The notes under the pieces were generated by a model. That model saw only the letters and a list, made by a program, of their open reading frames with translations. It made no database searches and was not told the origin of the DNA. Made by a program: the position numbers and the translations under genes. Shown here one piece after another: positions 48,034 to 57,385 of a DNA stretch of 59,821 nucleotides. The DNA lies in the NCBI GenBank assembly GCA_023399095.1, contig JAEWQS010000004.1:1-59821 (forward strand). Reading direction: 5' to 3'. This stretch comes from Bacillota bacterium. Its GTDB lineage: Bacteria > Bacillota > Clostridia > Christensenellales > SZUA-584. Positions within the stretch are counted from its first letter, which is position 1; each line of letters begins with the position of its first letter.

Positions 48034-49710
48034 ATGAAACATTTTAAATCTCATAAGATTCTCATTTTCTATATCGCTATCATTCTGATGGGTATATTTA
48101 TCAATCTGCTGGGATTCTGCTTTTTTATGTCTTCTGAACCTGCCGGTTTAAAGCTTAAAGCAAAAGATTTTTCATCCGGATTATATGACCTTACATATCA
48201 CCTTCTTGATGAAAATGATGATCAAAGAATTACCTTTAATGCCAATATTGGAAGACAAGATTTAGATATTGCAGGCGAGGGTCAGTATGCTGTCTTGCTG
48301 TATCAGCTAAATGGACAGGCTTTCAACGTGTCCTTTAACGGTGAGAATATAGGGACTGTAGGTGATATAGAAACTGGTAATAGTAATATATGGAACTCAG
48401 TAAATTACTTTTATTTTGACAGCAGCAAAATTAAAGATGATAACGTTTTGAGTATTGACATGTTGTGTCTTTACGATTGGGGGCTTTCTTCAAAACCGGT
48501 CTATATTCTGAAAACCTCGGAGCTCAACCGATTTCTTGGCAGTGCAAAGTATTTTACAGAGGGCATCAACATGACTTCTTTGGGCTTTTCCATATTTGGA
48601 TGCATTATCGTGTTTATGCTCTATTTGATCTCGTCTCCGAAGAACAGTTCATTTCTGTATTTCTCCTTGGCTCTGCTATTTCTGGGCTGCTTTACGTTAG
48701 ACTACACAGTGACCTATAGTCTGCCTTTCAGTTATCTCCTCTATAAAAAGCTTGTCTTTGGTGCGCTTTACATGGCGGTATCAATGGCTTCAATGGGCAT
48801 GTATAAATTCTTTCATAGGAAAAGCGATCTCATTCTGTCTATCATAACCATCTCAGGATATATCATTATATCTATTTTTGTGCGTGATATCATCACTTTT
48901 AAGGCTATCTACAGCTATTATAATTTACTGATCACGGCGAATCTCATTAGCTGGATTAAAACATCCTACAAGAATTTCAGCAAATCGGAAGAAGCCAAAA
49001 TGTTTTTTATCGCCAACATCTTGCTTTTACTTTGCACCTTCGTAGATATTTTTATGATGATGGGCGGCCAGCTCTACAGCTTAAGCACGCCTTTTACTTA
49101 TTCGTTTGTGTTCTCTATGACATCAATTATTCTCTTTTTCAGAGAATTTGTAAACAAAGATTCTCAAATTAAGATGGTTAATGACGCTCATAAGGAAAGT
49201 TACCTTGCGTCAATTACAGACAGCATGACAGGGCTTTATAACCACAGATATTTATCTGATGTACTAAGAAAGACCGCGCCCCCATATTCTGTGGCCATGC
49301 TTGATATCGATAATTTCAAAGACATCAACGATTCATTCGGGCATCGCTTTGGTGATGCGATGATTCGTTTTGTTGCTCACAGCATGACAAGCCATGTAAG
49401 GAGCACGGATGTTGTATTTCGCTATGGCGGGGATGAGTTCTTTATCATATTCCCCAAATGCAGTGCAGAAAATGCCAAAGAAGTGGTCCAAAAAATCCAA
49501 ATTAAAATTAATGAAAACACGTTAAGCTATGACGACGAAGTTGTTCCGATTACATTTTCAGGCGGAATATATTATGTATCCAAGCTTGAAGAGGCAGAAA
49601 GTGTATTTGACCGAGTTGATGACCCGCTATACCGTTCTAAAAAAGAAGGGAAAAACAGAATAACCATATTTGACGCTCAGGAAGAACCCAACAGCCAGCA
49701 AATATCATAA
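48034..49710 (+). CDS. Membrane diguanylate cyclase (7TM sensor + GGDEF)
   Basis: 558 aa. An N-terminal helix (~8-32), an external beta-rich domain (~35-170), about seven membrane helices (~180-385, 7TMR-DISM-like) and a C-terminal GGDEF domain (~395-548). The active site is YGGDEFF, and the inhibitory I-site RSTD lies five residues before it, so the enzyme should make c-di-GMP and be product-inhibited. DSMTGLYNHRYLSD and DIDNFKDINDSFGH are the other motifs. GGAG precedes the ATG. The next gene carries an EAL domain, so the pair can make and degrade c-di-GMP. Confidence 0.92.
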   Translation: MKHFKSHKILIFYIAIILMGIFINLLGFCFFMSSEPAGLKLKAKDFSSGLYDLTYHLLDENDDQRITFNANIGRQDLDIAGEGQYAVLLYQLNGQAFNVSFNGENIGTVGDIETGNSNIWNSVNYFYFDSSKIKDDNVLSIDMLCLYDWGLSSKPVYILKTSELNRFLGSAKYFTEGINMTSLGFSIFGCIIVFMLYLISSPKNSSFLYFSLALLFLGCFTLDYTVTYSLPFSYLLYKKLVFGALYMAVSMASMGMYKFFHRKSDLILSIITISGYIIISIFVRDIITFKAIYSYYNLLITANLISWIKTSYKNFSKSEEAKMFFIANILLLLCTFVDIFMMMGGQLYSLSTPFTYSFVFSMTSIILFFREFVNKDSQIKMVNDAHKESYLASITDSMTGLYNHRYLSDVLRKTAPPYSVAMLDIDNFKDINDSFGHRFGDAMIRFVAHSMTSHVRSTDVVFRYGGDEFFIIFPKCSAENAKEVVQKIQIKINENTLSYDDEVVPITFSGGIYYVSKLEEAESVFDRVDDPLYRSKKEGKNRITIFDAQEEPNSQQIS

Positions 49711-49737
49711 TTTTTTATAACAGCTGGAGGTCTTAAA

Positions 49738-51576
49738 ATGCCTTTTAACAGAAGTAAAGAGTTCATTATCCGTCATATTGAAGAGAAAGCAAAAAAGCCG
49801 GAACTGAATCTGTCCGCATACGTGAAACTCTTTGTCCTTGTTCTATTATATATTCTCGTCCCTGTTTTGTTAGCCACTGTTCAAATATCGACGGAACTAT
49901 CTGGTATTCTTGCACAATTTCAGATTATTCTATCAGTCTTAATTGTGATAAACTTTGGTACAACCGGCTATGTGGTAGCCGTTGTTTTGAATGGAATATC
50001 TACTTTAAACATTGTCAGAGTATTGATTTTAGGTGTTACTCAAGCCACACCAGGGATTTTCGTCACGTTAAGCACACTCATATGCATCACAATTATCTAC
50101 CTATATGCGAAGCGTAATAAAAGCCATATCACAGAATTGGGTAAGCTTAACGAAGAATTAATGGCGCTCTATAAGGATCTTTCTGCCGCAGAAACGCAGT
50201 ATTGGCATCAGAACAAGAAAATTGCCGAGTTCAGCCGAATCGTTGAGGAAAGTCAAAAGCAGCTGGATCACCTCACCTTCTATGATATTGTGACAGGTCT
50301 CCCCAACAGACAGAAAATCTTGAATCGGCTAGAGCTGCTTATCCAAATATCAGAAAGGAAGCAGCTTTCATTTGTTTTGGTTTTTATTAATCTTGATGAT
50401 TATAAACACATCAACGATACCTTGGGACATGAGATGGGAGAAACTTTACTAAAAACAGCTTCATCCGCACTTAAGGAATATATTGACCCAAGAGACTTGC
50501 TTGGGCGCCTGAACGACGATGAATTCGCACTGCTGATTCAACATAAGCTCAACAAAAATGGAATTATAAATTACGTGAACGGCATGAGGCAAGCGCTTAA
50601 CACATGCATCAAACGCAGCGTCAATTGCCTTGCGCTCAGCGCAAGCTTCGGCATAGCCCGCTACCCGGAAGATGGAACTGATGCTTCCATGCTGTTAAAA
50701 AGCGCCGATGTGGCCGTATGCAACGCGAAAAATGAAAGCATCGACAGGATATGTTTTTTCTCTAAAGACATTTTGTTCAAAATTGAAAATAAAAGAATAT
50801 TTGAGCAAAAGCTTTTGTCAAGCGTGAGCAATAATGAGCTTCACCTTGTTTTTCAGCCACTTTATGATGCTGATTCCATGCAAATCAGAGGTCTCGAGGC
50901 ATTGATACGCTGGAACTCACCAGAATTTGGGCTTGTTATGCCGGGTTCATTTATCCCCGTTGCAGAAAAAACCGGATATATAATTACAATGGGAGAATGG
51001 ATACTCAGACAGGCGTGCCATCTGTTTAAACAGTTTCAACAAATAAGCAGACCTGATATCATTTTGTCTGTCAATATATCCAGCGTTCAACTCATGTCTT
51101 CACAGTTTGCTCAATCGGTGAAAAGTATTATAGAAGAAACAGGCCTAAACCCGGCGTCTCTCGAGCTGGAAATTACGGAATCCGTATTGATTTCATCCAT
51201 GGATCATGCAATACGGATTCTCGCTGAAATAAAGACCCTGGGCGTCAAAATTGCGTTGGACGATTTTGGCACAGGCTATTCTTCTTTGAATTATATTCAG
51301 TTGCTGCCCATTGATACACTAAAAATGGACAAGTCTTTTATTGCCGGCGCGACGGAGAATAACGTGAAGTATCAAATAGTCGGGACAATCATCAAGCTGG
51401 CTCATCAGATGAACTTGTCGGTGGTAGCCGAAGGCATTGAAGATGAGCAGCAGCTTCAATATCTTAAACTAAACGCCTGTGATTATCTGCAGGGATTTTT
51501 GCTGAGCAAGCCGCTTGACCAGGAAGCTGTTTCAGAACTGCTCTTAAAGCAAACGCCCATAAGAAAGAGCCTCTAA
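49738..51576 (+). CDS. Membrane GGDEF-EAL protein, probable c-di-GMP phosphodiesterase
   Basis: 612 aa. About four membrane helices (~28-125), a coiled coil (~130-185), a degenerate GGDEF domain (~190-350) and an EAL domain (~365-610). The GGDEF active site reads NDDEF (LLGRLNDDEFALL), so cyclase activity is likely lost, though GTP sensing is possible. The EAL domain is complete: LEALIRWNSPEFG, ITESVL, DDFGTGYSSLNYIQ and VVAEGIED. GGAGGTC precedes the ATG, 27 nt after the cyclase stop, so the two are co-transcribed. Confidence 0.92.
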   Translation: MPFNRSKEFIIRHIEEKAKKPELNLSAYVKLFVLVLLYILVPVLLATVQISTELSGILAQFQIILSVLIVINFGTTGYVVAVVLNGISTLNIVRVLILGVTQATPGIFVTLSTLICITIIYLYAKRNKSHITELGKLNEELMALYKDLSAAETQYWHQNKKIAEFSRIVEESQKQLDHLTFYDIVTGLPNRQKILNRLELLIQISERKQLSFVLVFINLDDYKHINDTLGHEMGETLLKTASSALKEYIDPRDLLGRLNDDEFALLIQHKLNKNGIINYVNGMRQALNTCIKRSVNCLALSASFGIARYPEDGTDASMLLKSADVAVCNAKNESIDRICFFSKDILFKIENKRIFEQKLLSSVSNNELHLVFQPLYDADSMQIRGLEALIRWNSPEFGLVMPGSFIPVAEKTGYIITMGEWILRQACHLFKQFQQISRPDIILSVNISSVQLMSSQFAQSVKSIIEETGLNPASLELEITESVLISSMDHAIRILAEIKTLGVKIALDDFGTGYSSLNYIQLLPIDTLKMDKSFIAGATENNVKYQIVGTIIKLAHQMNLSVVAEGIEDEQQLQYLKLNACDYLQGFLLSKPLDQEAVSELLLKQTPIRKSL

Positions 51577-52844
51577 ATCACAGAGGCAAGCAGCAGCAGC
51601 GGCAAATTATCACTGTATATCTGATTAAACTGCGAAATTGGCAGCGGATTTTTGCCTCTGCCCACCTCAACGGTATAACCGGGGCGTCCGAATTGCTTGA
51701 TAAACCAGTCTTTATATCCCGCATATGACGCAACGCCGGTTGCTTCCTCCAGTTCGTAGCCGCTGGCCTGTGCCAGCGCTTCTCCGATCTCTCTGGCCTC
51801 CTGAGTCGCCATATCTTCAAAGTTCCAAAAAATGACCTCACCTTGGCTGTGATACGCGAGTACCAGTCGAAAATCGTGATCAAGAGTAAAATCAACCATC
51901 GCACGGGATTCCGGTTCAGATACTGGATATGGCCCTGAGAATCGCGTCGGTCCAGGCCCTGTGATGCCCAGCGCGGCTTCTGCTTCCTTGGATGCCTCCC
52001 ATCCCGCGTTGTAGTTATGGTTTAAATCGACGCCGCGATTATTCGCTTGCCAAACATCCGAAAAATCTATGCTGCCGTTGTTCCAGCGAATGAGATCATT
52101 GTAATAAGGATTTGTCGGGGACAGCCCATTGAGCACGAGCTCCACGCCGTCCGGATTCACCATGGGAACGATATAGATACTGCTCTTATCCCATATTTCG
52201 CTTGGCACATAGCCTGCAATATTTTGCCCTAATGCATAAGCTTTGGAAAAATCCTCAACGAATTTCATAAGCAAAGGCGATGTGATCCACTCCAGCGCAT
52301 GATGTGCGCCATTATAAAACACCTGATTTGGCCCCTGCCCCAATCGAATATAATAAAGGTTTCTGCCAAGCACACTTTGCCCGGCGATGCCTGTTTCAAT
52401 AAAGGGATAGAGCGCTTTTAGCCCTGCCACATTTCTTTGCAGTATGTCGTATGTATAATCTACATTTGTGGGCACCACGCTGAGGCCATACGGCACCTTG
52501 ATGCGCTGCCCGATCACCAGATTGTTCTCATCGATATTTGGATTTGCGACGCGTATCAGATCCGCATTGACTCCGTATCGGCTTGCGATACCAAATAGTG
52601 TATCACCAGGCCGCACCGTATACATATCGTAACCAAGCAGGAACGATTCCATAACCCGGTACGTATTGAGTCCGATAATTCCATCGGGCACAAGGCCGAA
52701 ACGACGCTGAAACGCGATGACGGCCTGCTGTGTCCGTGATCCAAAGACTCCGTCTATCGGGCCCGGATCAAACCCCATTCTTTGGAGCAGCGACTGAATT
52801 TCCATCACACCCGTCCCCGACATCCCCAATCTTAGCACTCTCAT
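51573..52844 (-). CDS. Peptidoglycan-binding, LysM and M14 carboxypeptidase (spore/cortex-type)
   Basis: 423 aa from ATG 52844. A peptidoglycan-binding domain (~1-70: GMSGTGVMEIQSLLQRMGFD) is followed by LysM (~75-120: YTVRPGDTLFGIASRYGV) and an M14 peptidase (~135-420). Zinc ligands are in NGAHHALEW (HxxE) and AYHSQGE; the catalytic Glu is in YTVEVGRG. The layout matches gamma-D-glutamyl-L-diamino acid endopeptidase I of Bacillus spores. No signal peptide is visible, as for spore-compartment enzymes. It converges on the EAL gene with a 4-nt overlap. Confidence 0.9.
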   Translation of the reverse strand: MRVLRLGMSGTGVMEIQSLLQRMGFDPGPIDGVFGSRTQQAVIAFQRRFGLVPDGIIGLNTYRVMESFLLGYDMYTVRPGDTLFGIASRYGVNADLIRVANPNIDENNLVIGQRIKVPYGLSVVPTNVDYTYDILQRNVAGLKALYPFIETGIAGQSVLGRNLYYIRLGQGPNQVFYNGAHHALEWITSPLLMKFVEDFSKAYALGQNIAGYVPSEIWDKSSIYIVPMVNPDGVELVLNGLSPTNPYYNDLIRWNNGSIDFSDVWQANNRGVDLNHNYNAGWEASKEAEAALGITGPGPTRFSGPYPVSEPESRAMVDFTLDHDFRLVLAYHSQGEVIFWNFEDMATQEAREIGEALAQASGYELEEATGVASYAGYKDWFIKQFGRPGYTVEVGRGKNPLPISQFNQIYSDNLPLLLLASVI

Positions 52845-52942
52845 GAATTCAAGCAACCTTTCTGTGACGACGCACATGTTATCAACACTATTTTATTCGA
52901 AGTGCTTACCCATTGTGTCGCCTAATCCGAAATTCTCATGCT

Positions 52943-53160
52943 TTATAAGCAAAAAACCGCTGCAATCGTAAACGGTTTCAGACTGTCGATAAAGCTTCCC
53001 TCGGATGACGGAGGGATGTCTGCAGGTTTTAGCCTTTTTCCCTCCCCCAATCGCCTATCGGCGCCAGCCCCCGTTCCACCCCTTCGGGGTAGTCGTCTGA
53101 GTGGGCTACTAAACATGATTTTCTGACATGCCGAAACCCAATACTGAGCGGGTTTCGTAT
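52943..53160 (-). repeat. Structured intergenic sequence, possible dispersed-repeat relic
   Basis: The 52878-53178 gap has no gene. On the minus strand it contains consecutive hairpins: ACCCCGAAGGGGT (near 53076-53090), GGCGCCGATAGGCG (near 53050-53064) and CCCTCCGTCATCCGAGGG (near 52999-53016), ending in AAACCG...CGGTTT plus a T-run (52964-52990), a likely terminator for the alcohol dehydrogenase gene. The ATCCCTCCGTCA and GACAGTCTGAAACCG words resemble repeats common in gut Clostridia. Confidence 0.45.
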
Positions 53161-53178
53161 AAAATGAGAGTGAACTGA

Positions 53179-54276
53179 TCAAAAGCTTGCCGCATACATA
53201 TCTATGATATCGTTTTGAGTAGGCGGTATTATGGTATTACCGATGTTTTTTGCTTTGATGGTGATTTCCGAAAACTTTTGAATTTCCTGAGTCGTCACTT
53301 TTTCTTTTTCTCCCAGCAGTTCATGCATCGTGCTTTTAAATGCTTCCACAGACAAGAAGCCCATCAGCGATAATATCTCCGATACTTTTACATGTGCGCC
53401 TTTCTGAAGAAAGTCGAAGAAAGCGGCCATCAGCAGACCATTTGCACGGCCATGATCGATGTCCTTGAAATAGGTGAGCGCATAACCCATCGCATGAACC
53501 ACCGTTGTGCCCGTGTTTGCAATCACCATGCCGCCCAGCATAGAAGCATAAAGCAGCTTTTCGCGAATATCAGGCGTGAGCGCATTTTTCTTCATCGCAC
53601 CAAAGCAAAACGCAATTTTTTTTATTCCTTCAGCAGCCAACATATCCGTTACCGTATTGGCACGTACAGTGAGCATCCCCTCAACCAGATGAGAAAGTGC
53701 GTCAATAGCCGTATTGATAGATACATTGAGCGGCAGCCCGAACATATATCTGGCATCCAGCAACGCCATCTTGGGGAACAGCAACGGTGAAGCGAGTGAC
53801 GTTTTTGTCTGCGCGGCGTCATTTGTAAGTATCGCGTAGGGCGTTACCTCGGAGCCTGTTCCTGCCGTTGTCGGTATGTGCACCATAGGCAGCACGTCTG
53901 GTCCGTACTGACCGGAAAACAGCGCGGATTCAGGGATATCCTGCCGTGCAAGAAGCGCCATGGCTTTGGCGGCATCCATCGGCGATCCGCCGCCTATAGC
54001 GATCACAAAATCGCATCCTTGAGCCTTCGCAAATGCTGCCCCATCATATGCGCATGCAATCGTGGGATTGCTCATCACCTTGTCATATACGGCATAGCTC
54101 TGCCCATTTTGTGTCAGCGCCGCAATCACATCGTCCTGAGATCCGTTGGCCTTGGCCGAACGCGCGCCTGTGACAATCAGCGCCTTGCTGCCCATACCAG
54201 CTAACAGCGCAGCGTTTGCCTTTACACAGTCTTCTCCCATAACCACCTTGGTCGGCATTTGATAAGCGATATTCAT
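53179..54276 (-). CDS. Iron-containing alcohol dehydrogenase
   Basis: 365 aa NAD(P)-dependent group III alcohol dehydrogenase. The dinucleotide loop is AIGGGSPMDAAKAMA, and HIPTTAGTGSEVTPYAI is the family signature. Metal ligands fall in DALSHLVEG (Asp, His) and TVVHAMGYALTYFKDIDHG (two His). ATG 54276 has AAGGAG 7 nt away. Could act on butanol, propanediol or similar; the substrate cannot be read. It is monocistronic. Confidence 0.93.
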   Translation of the reverse strand: MNIAYQMPTKVVMGEDCVKANAALLAGMGSKALIVTGARSAKANGSQDDVIAALTQNGQSYAVYDKVMSNPTIACAYDGAAFAKAQGCDFVIAIGGGSPMDAAKAMALLARQDIPESALFSGQYGPDVLPMVHIPTTAGTGSEVTPYAILTNDAAQTKTSLASPLLFPKMALLDARYMFGLPLNVSINTAIDALSHLVEGMLTVRANTVTDMLAAEGIKKIAFCFGAMKKNALTPDIREKLLYASMLGGMVIANTGTTVVHAMGYALTYFKDIDHGRANGLLMAAFFDFLQKGAHVKVSEILSLMGFLSVEAFKSTMHELLGEKEKVTTQEIQKFSEITIKAKNIGNTIIPPTQNDIIDMYAASF

Positions 54277-54462
54277 TCTGTCACTCCTTTTAAGCATCAT
54301 TTCATTAAAAATAAGCACAATGCAGTTTTTCGTTTTTACACATCAGCATGATACCATAATCGAAACAAATCTGTCTAACAGCAGAGAAATGCAATATCTT
54401 ATTTTTGGATAATCCGCGTACAAAATGCAGACACTATCAAAACGACAAAAAAGGAGACAAAC

Positions 54463-55206
54463 ATGATGAAGCTGAAAGAACAGATTTCCGAAACTGAACT
54501 GAAGCTGATGCTGGACAGCAAGCAAGCCCTTCAAAAAAAAGATGTGCTCAGTGAAGACCTTAAAACCCTTTTCAATTTTGATGATGAACCTGAATATATG
54601 AGCATCTGGTATCTGGAAACACCCGCGCAGGATTTGCGAAAAGTGAATTGGTCTGTGAGATACCGTCAGTTCGGCGATGGCGGGTTTGAGCTTACCTTCA
54701 AAAAACGCTACAGTGAGAAAGACTATAAAGCCATGCTGGAAAGCGATATTGCCAAAATGTTTGCAGCCGAGTTCACGCCCGAGATTGATATGGAATACAC
54801 CACGAAAAACTATAGTCTCTCCTTCGAAAGAGTATTCACCGATATGGAAGAACTGACCGAACCGGAAGCAAAGCGGCTTGCCATTTTGAACAGTCCTCCG
54901 GTTTTCACAGACTGGAATAACAAAAACTCTGGATTTGTACATCTATGCGCCTCCAGCCTCTTGGGACCTGTCGTCGCAACCAAGCATAAGGGTGAGTTTG
55001 AAGATCATGAAGCCAAGCTGGAAATATGGAAGCTTAAGGACTATCTGACCGAAATCTCGTTTGACGTCTCAACGAAAAAAAGCACTCCGCTTAAAAGAAA
55101 TCTTTTAAAGGTGCTCACAGACTATAAACTGCTGTTAACCGAAAATCAACTTAAAACGGATGCTTTTCTTGATTATTTCGCTAAAAACCAATCCGCAGAG
55201 GAGTAA
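54463..55206 (+). CDS. CYTH-like (triphosphate tunnel) domain protein
   Basis: 247 aa. The N-terminal ExExK motif is present as ETELKLML, and basic/acidic strands WSVRYRQFGDGGFELTFKKR and EAKLEIWKLKDYLTEISFDV look like the tunnel walls of CYTH enzymes, which hydrolyse inorganic triphosphate or thiamine triphosphate or make cAMP. AAGGAG precedes the double ATG. It is somewhat divergent, so the family call is moderate. It converges on the marR-type gene with 3 nt between stops. Confidence 0.68.
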   Translation: MMKLKEQISETELKLMLDSKQALQKKDVLSEDLKTLFNFDDEPEYMSIWYLETPAQDLRKVNWSVRYRQFGDGGFELTFKKRYSEKDYKAMLESDIAKMFAAEFTPEIDMEYTTKNYSLSFERVFTDMEELTEPEAKRLAILNSPPVFTDWNNKNSGFVHLCASSLLGPVVATKHKGEFEDHEAKLEIWKLKDYLTEISFDVSTKKSTPLKRNLLKVLTDYKLLLTENQLKTDAFLDYFAKNQSAEE

Positions 55207-55209
55207 ATT

Positions 55210-55668
55210 TTACTCAAAGCTTTTTTCCAGCTTGACAAAGTAATCAAGCAAGGCTTGCAAGGATTTTACGACATGCGGATGTTCTGCAATATTGAACTCA
55301 TGGAGGATACCGTCAACAAGCTTTTCGTGAAATTCGCGGTGCTTTCTGCAGCTTTTCTCTCCCTTCGCCGTCAGCTTAAGCGTACTGATTCTTTTGTCGT
55401 TTTCTTCTTTAACCTTTTTTACAAAATCCTTCTTAACAAGGCGCTTTACTGTGACGCTTGCCGTGGCTTTGGTGATACAGAGCTTGTCCGCAATCTGAGT
55501 GAGCGTGACATACTCCGAGCTTTCAATCGCTTCAAGAGTATGCATTTCCGTGCGGCTGATGTTTTCCTGCGCCGCTCTGGATACCATTTTGGCCTGAAGC
55601 CGCAGAATCTTGAAGAAAAGATCCTTAAGTATCTGATTAAGCAGCATTCTAATCACTTCTTCGGTCAT
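55210..55668 (-). CDS. MarR-family transcription regulator
   Basis: 152 aa winged-helix dimeric regulator. The HTH is at ~55-80 (VTLTQIADKLCITKATASVTV), followed by the wing KKVKEENDKRISTLKLTAKGE. N- and C-terminal helices form the dimer interface. ATG at 55668 or at 55647 could be used; neither has a strong site. The upstream AT-rich DNA (near 55685-55725) holds GATAATCAATTGCAAATAT and could be an auto-operator. The ligand and targets are unknown, and no efflux gene is beside it. Confidence 0.88.
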   Translation of the reverse strand: MTEEVIRMLLNQILKDLFFKILRLQAKMVSRAAQENISRTEMHTLEAIESSEYVTLTQIADKLCITKATASVTVKRLVKKDFVKKVKEENDKRISTLKLTAKGEKSCRKHREFHEKLVDGILHEFNIAEHPHVVKSLQALLDYFVKLEKSFE

Positions 55669-55728
55669 GTCAGTCTCGCTCTCTCATAATGATAATCAAT
55701 TGCAAATATAATACCATAATTATCGTCG

Positions 55729-55753
55729 AAAAAAAACCCCCGCTTTCGGGGGG
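55729..55753 (-). terminator. Intrinsic terminator of spoIVA
   Basis: On the minus strand CCCCC-GAAAGC-GGGGG is followed by TTTTTTTTC. It lies 13 nt after the spoIVA stop. Confidence 0.92.
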
Positions 55754-55765
55754 AGGAGACCATGG

Positions 55766-57244
55766 CTATAGCAATATACATATCAATCCACCGCTGCCTT
55801 CATTGATGATCCGCTGCAGTGTTTCCTGAATCTTGAGCCGCGCATCATCCGGCATGTGTGAGAGCTTGCTTGAGAGCCCTTCTTTGACAAGCTCGTGAAG
55901 CGGTTTCCCAAAAATGTCCGTCTTCCATATCTTCGCCGGGTCGTTTTCAAACTCCGTGAGCATATACCTGACAAGCTCTTCACTTTGCTTCTCTGAGCCG
56001 ACAATCGGCGAAACCTCCGTTTCTATATCCACGCGGATCAGGTGCAGCGACGGCGCGCTGGCCTTGAGCCTAACGCCAAAGCGGCCGCCCTGCCGCACCA
56101 TCTCGGGCTCTTCCATAGACATCTCATCCATTGAAGGAGGTACGAGCCCGTATCCTGTTTCCTTAACGTCCTTTAAAGCGTCGGCCATGCGGTCATACTG
56201 CTTTTTTGCACTCACAAGGTCCTTCACAATCGATACAAGATGGTAGTCATCGTCGATCGGATAGCCGCATTCATCGCCGAGAATCTTATAAAAGAGCGTT
56301 TCCGGGAATGTGAGCTGCATTTTGATGCTGCCTTCGCCCAGCAATATTTTATCCACCGACGCGCTATTGACATCCTCCAGCTGCTTCATCGCTTCCACGA
56401 GGCCTTTGTAATCACGCACCTTTTCCAGCACACCGATTGACTCCGAAATCCCGCTTAATACCTCTCCCATCAGCCAATGGTCCGGAGACAGCGCGCGCGC
56501 CCATCCCGGCATCGCAATGTTGATTTCTTTGAGCGGGAATTCATACAGCAGATTTTCCAGCATCGTGGTGATATCCGTTTCACTGAGGCGCATAATATCC
56601 ATCAGAAGCACCGGCACTTTATATTTTTCTGCCATGGCGCTGCGCAGGCTGATGGTATCCTCGCTCCTCGGATTGGCCGAGTTGAGTATAATAATGAACG
56701 GCTTTCCGAGCTCTGTGAGCTCTTTGATCACGCGCTCTTCGGCCTGCACATAGCTGGAACGCGGAATCTCTGTAATGCTGCCGTCCGTCGTCATGACGAT
56801 ACCGATCGTGCTGTGCTCAGTGATGACCTTACGCGTACCTGTTTCCGCCGCTTCCTCAAACGGGATATCATAGTCGAACCAAGGCGTGGTGACCATACGG
56901 GGCATATCGTTTTCCAAGTGGCCCATCGCGCCGTCCACCATATAGCCCACAGAATCGACCATGCGCACGTTCATTTCGGCCTCATCATTGATTTTGATCT
57001 TAACCGCCGAAGTGGGTACGAATTTGGGCTGTGTGGTCATAATCGTTTTGCCTGCACTGCTTTGCGGCAGCTCGTCGACCACGCGTTCCTTCTCGTGTGT
57101 ATCGTCCAGATTCGGGAGCACCAGCATATCCATGAACCGCTTGATAAATGTCGATTTGCCTGTTCTGACCGGCCCCACAACGCCGATGTATATGTCGCCC
57201 CCCGTTCTCTCGGAAATATCCTTGTACAGATTGTAGCTTTGCAT
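55766..57244 (-). CDS. spoIVA: Stage IV sporulation protein A (SpoIVA), spore-coat ATPase
   Basis: 492 aa cytoskeletal ATPase that polymerises on the forespore surface as the base of the coat. Walker A is VGPVRTGKSTFIKRFMD, with VDSVGYMVDGAMGH and the Thr/Arg segment TEHSTIGIVMTTDGS of the nucleotide domain. The C-terminus (IINEGSGGLICILL) is nearly invariant and binds SpoVM and membrane. GGAGG lies before ATG 57244. It is normally sigma-E-dependent; an AT-rich stretch with a weak TATACGAT lies upstream, but I cannot define the promoter. Its presence means the organism forms endospores. Confidence 0.98.
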   Translation of the reverse strand: MQSYNLYKDISERTGGDIYIGVVGPVRTGKSTFIKRFMDMLVLPNLDDTHEKERVVDELPQSSAGKTIMTTQPKFVPTSAVKIKINDEAEMNVRMVDSVGYMVDGAMGHLENDMPRMVTTPWFDYDIPFEEAAETGTRKVITEHSTIGIVMTTDGSITEIPRSSYVQAEERVIKELTELGKPFIIILNSANPRSEDTISLRSAMAEKYKVPVLLMDIMRLSETDITTMLENLLYEFPLKEINIAMPGWARALSPDHWLMGEVLSGISESIGVLEKVRDYKGLVEAMKQLEDVNSASVDKILLGEGSIKMQLTFPETLFYKILGDECGYPIDDDYHLVSIVKDLVSAKKQYDRMADALKDVKETGYGLVPPSMDEMSMEEPEMVRQGGRFGVRLKASAPSLHLIRVDIETEVSPIVGSEKQSEELVRYMLTEFENDPAKIWKTDIFGKPLHELVKEGLSSKLSHMPDDARLKIQETLQRIINEGSGGLICILL

Positions 57245-57322
57245 GGCGCATCCTCCATCGTATAGATTGCTTAAACACTAGATATATATGAACGTATGCG
57301 CACACTCATGCCTTTTCTATAC

Positions 57323-57354
57323 GAAAAAAGAGACGAACCAATGATTTCGTCTCT
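57323..57354 (-). terminator. Intrinsic terminator of the TRIC-like gene
   Basis: On the minus strand AGAGACGAA pairs with TTCGTCTCT around ATCATTGG and is followed by TTTTTCG. It lies about 30 nt after the gene stop. Confidence 0.85.
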
Positions 57355-57385
57355 TGCTTTTTTTAATTCTCCCAATTCCGTATAG

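Noticed and set aside
57245..57300. Sigma-E promoter of spoIVA
   Set aside because: A TATACGAT resembling the -10 is present, but no -35 box at the required spacing; expected from biology but not shown by the sequence.
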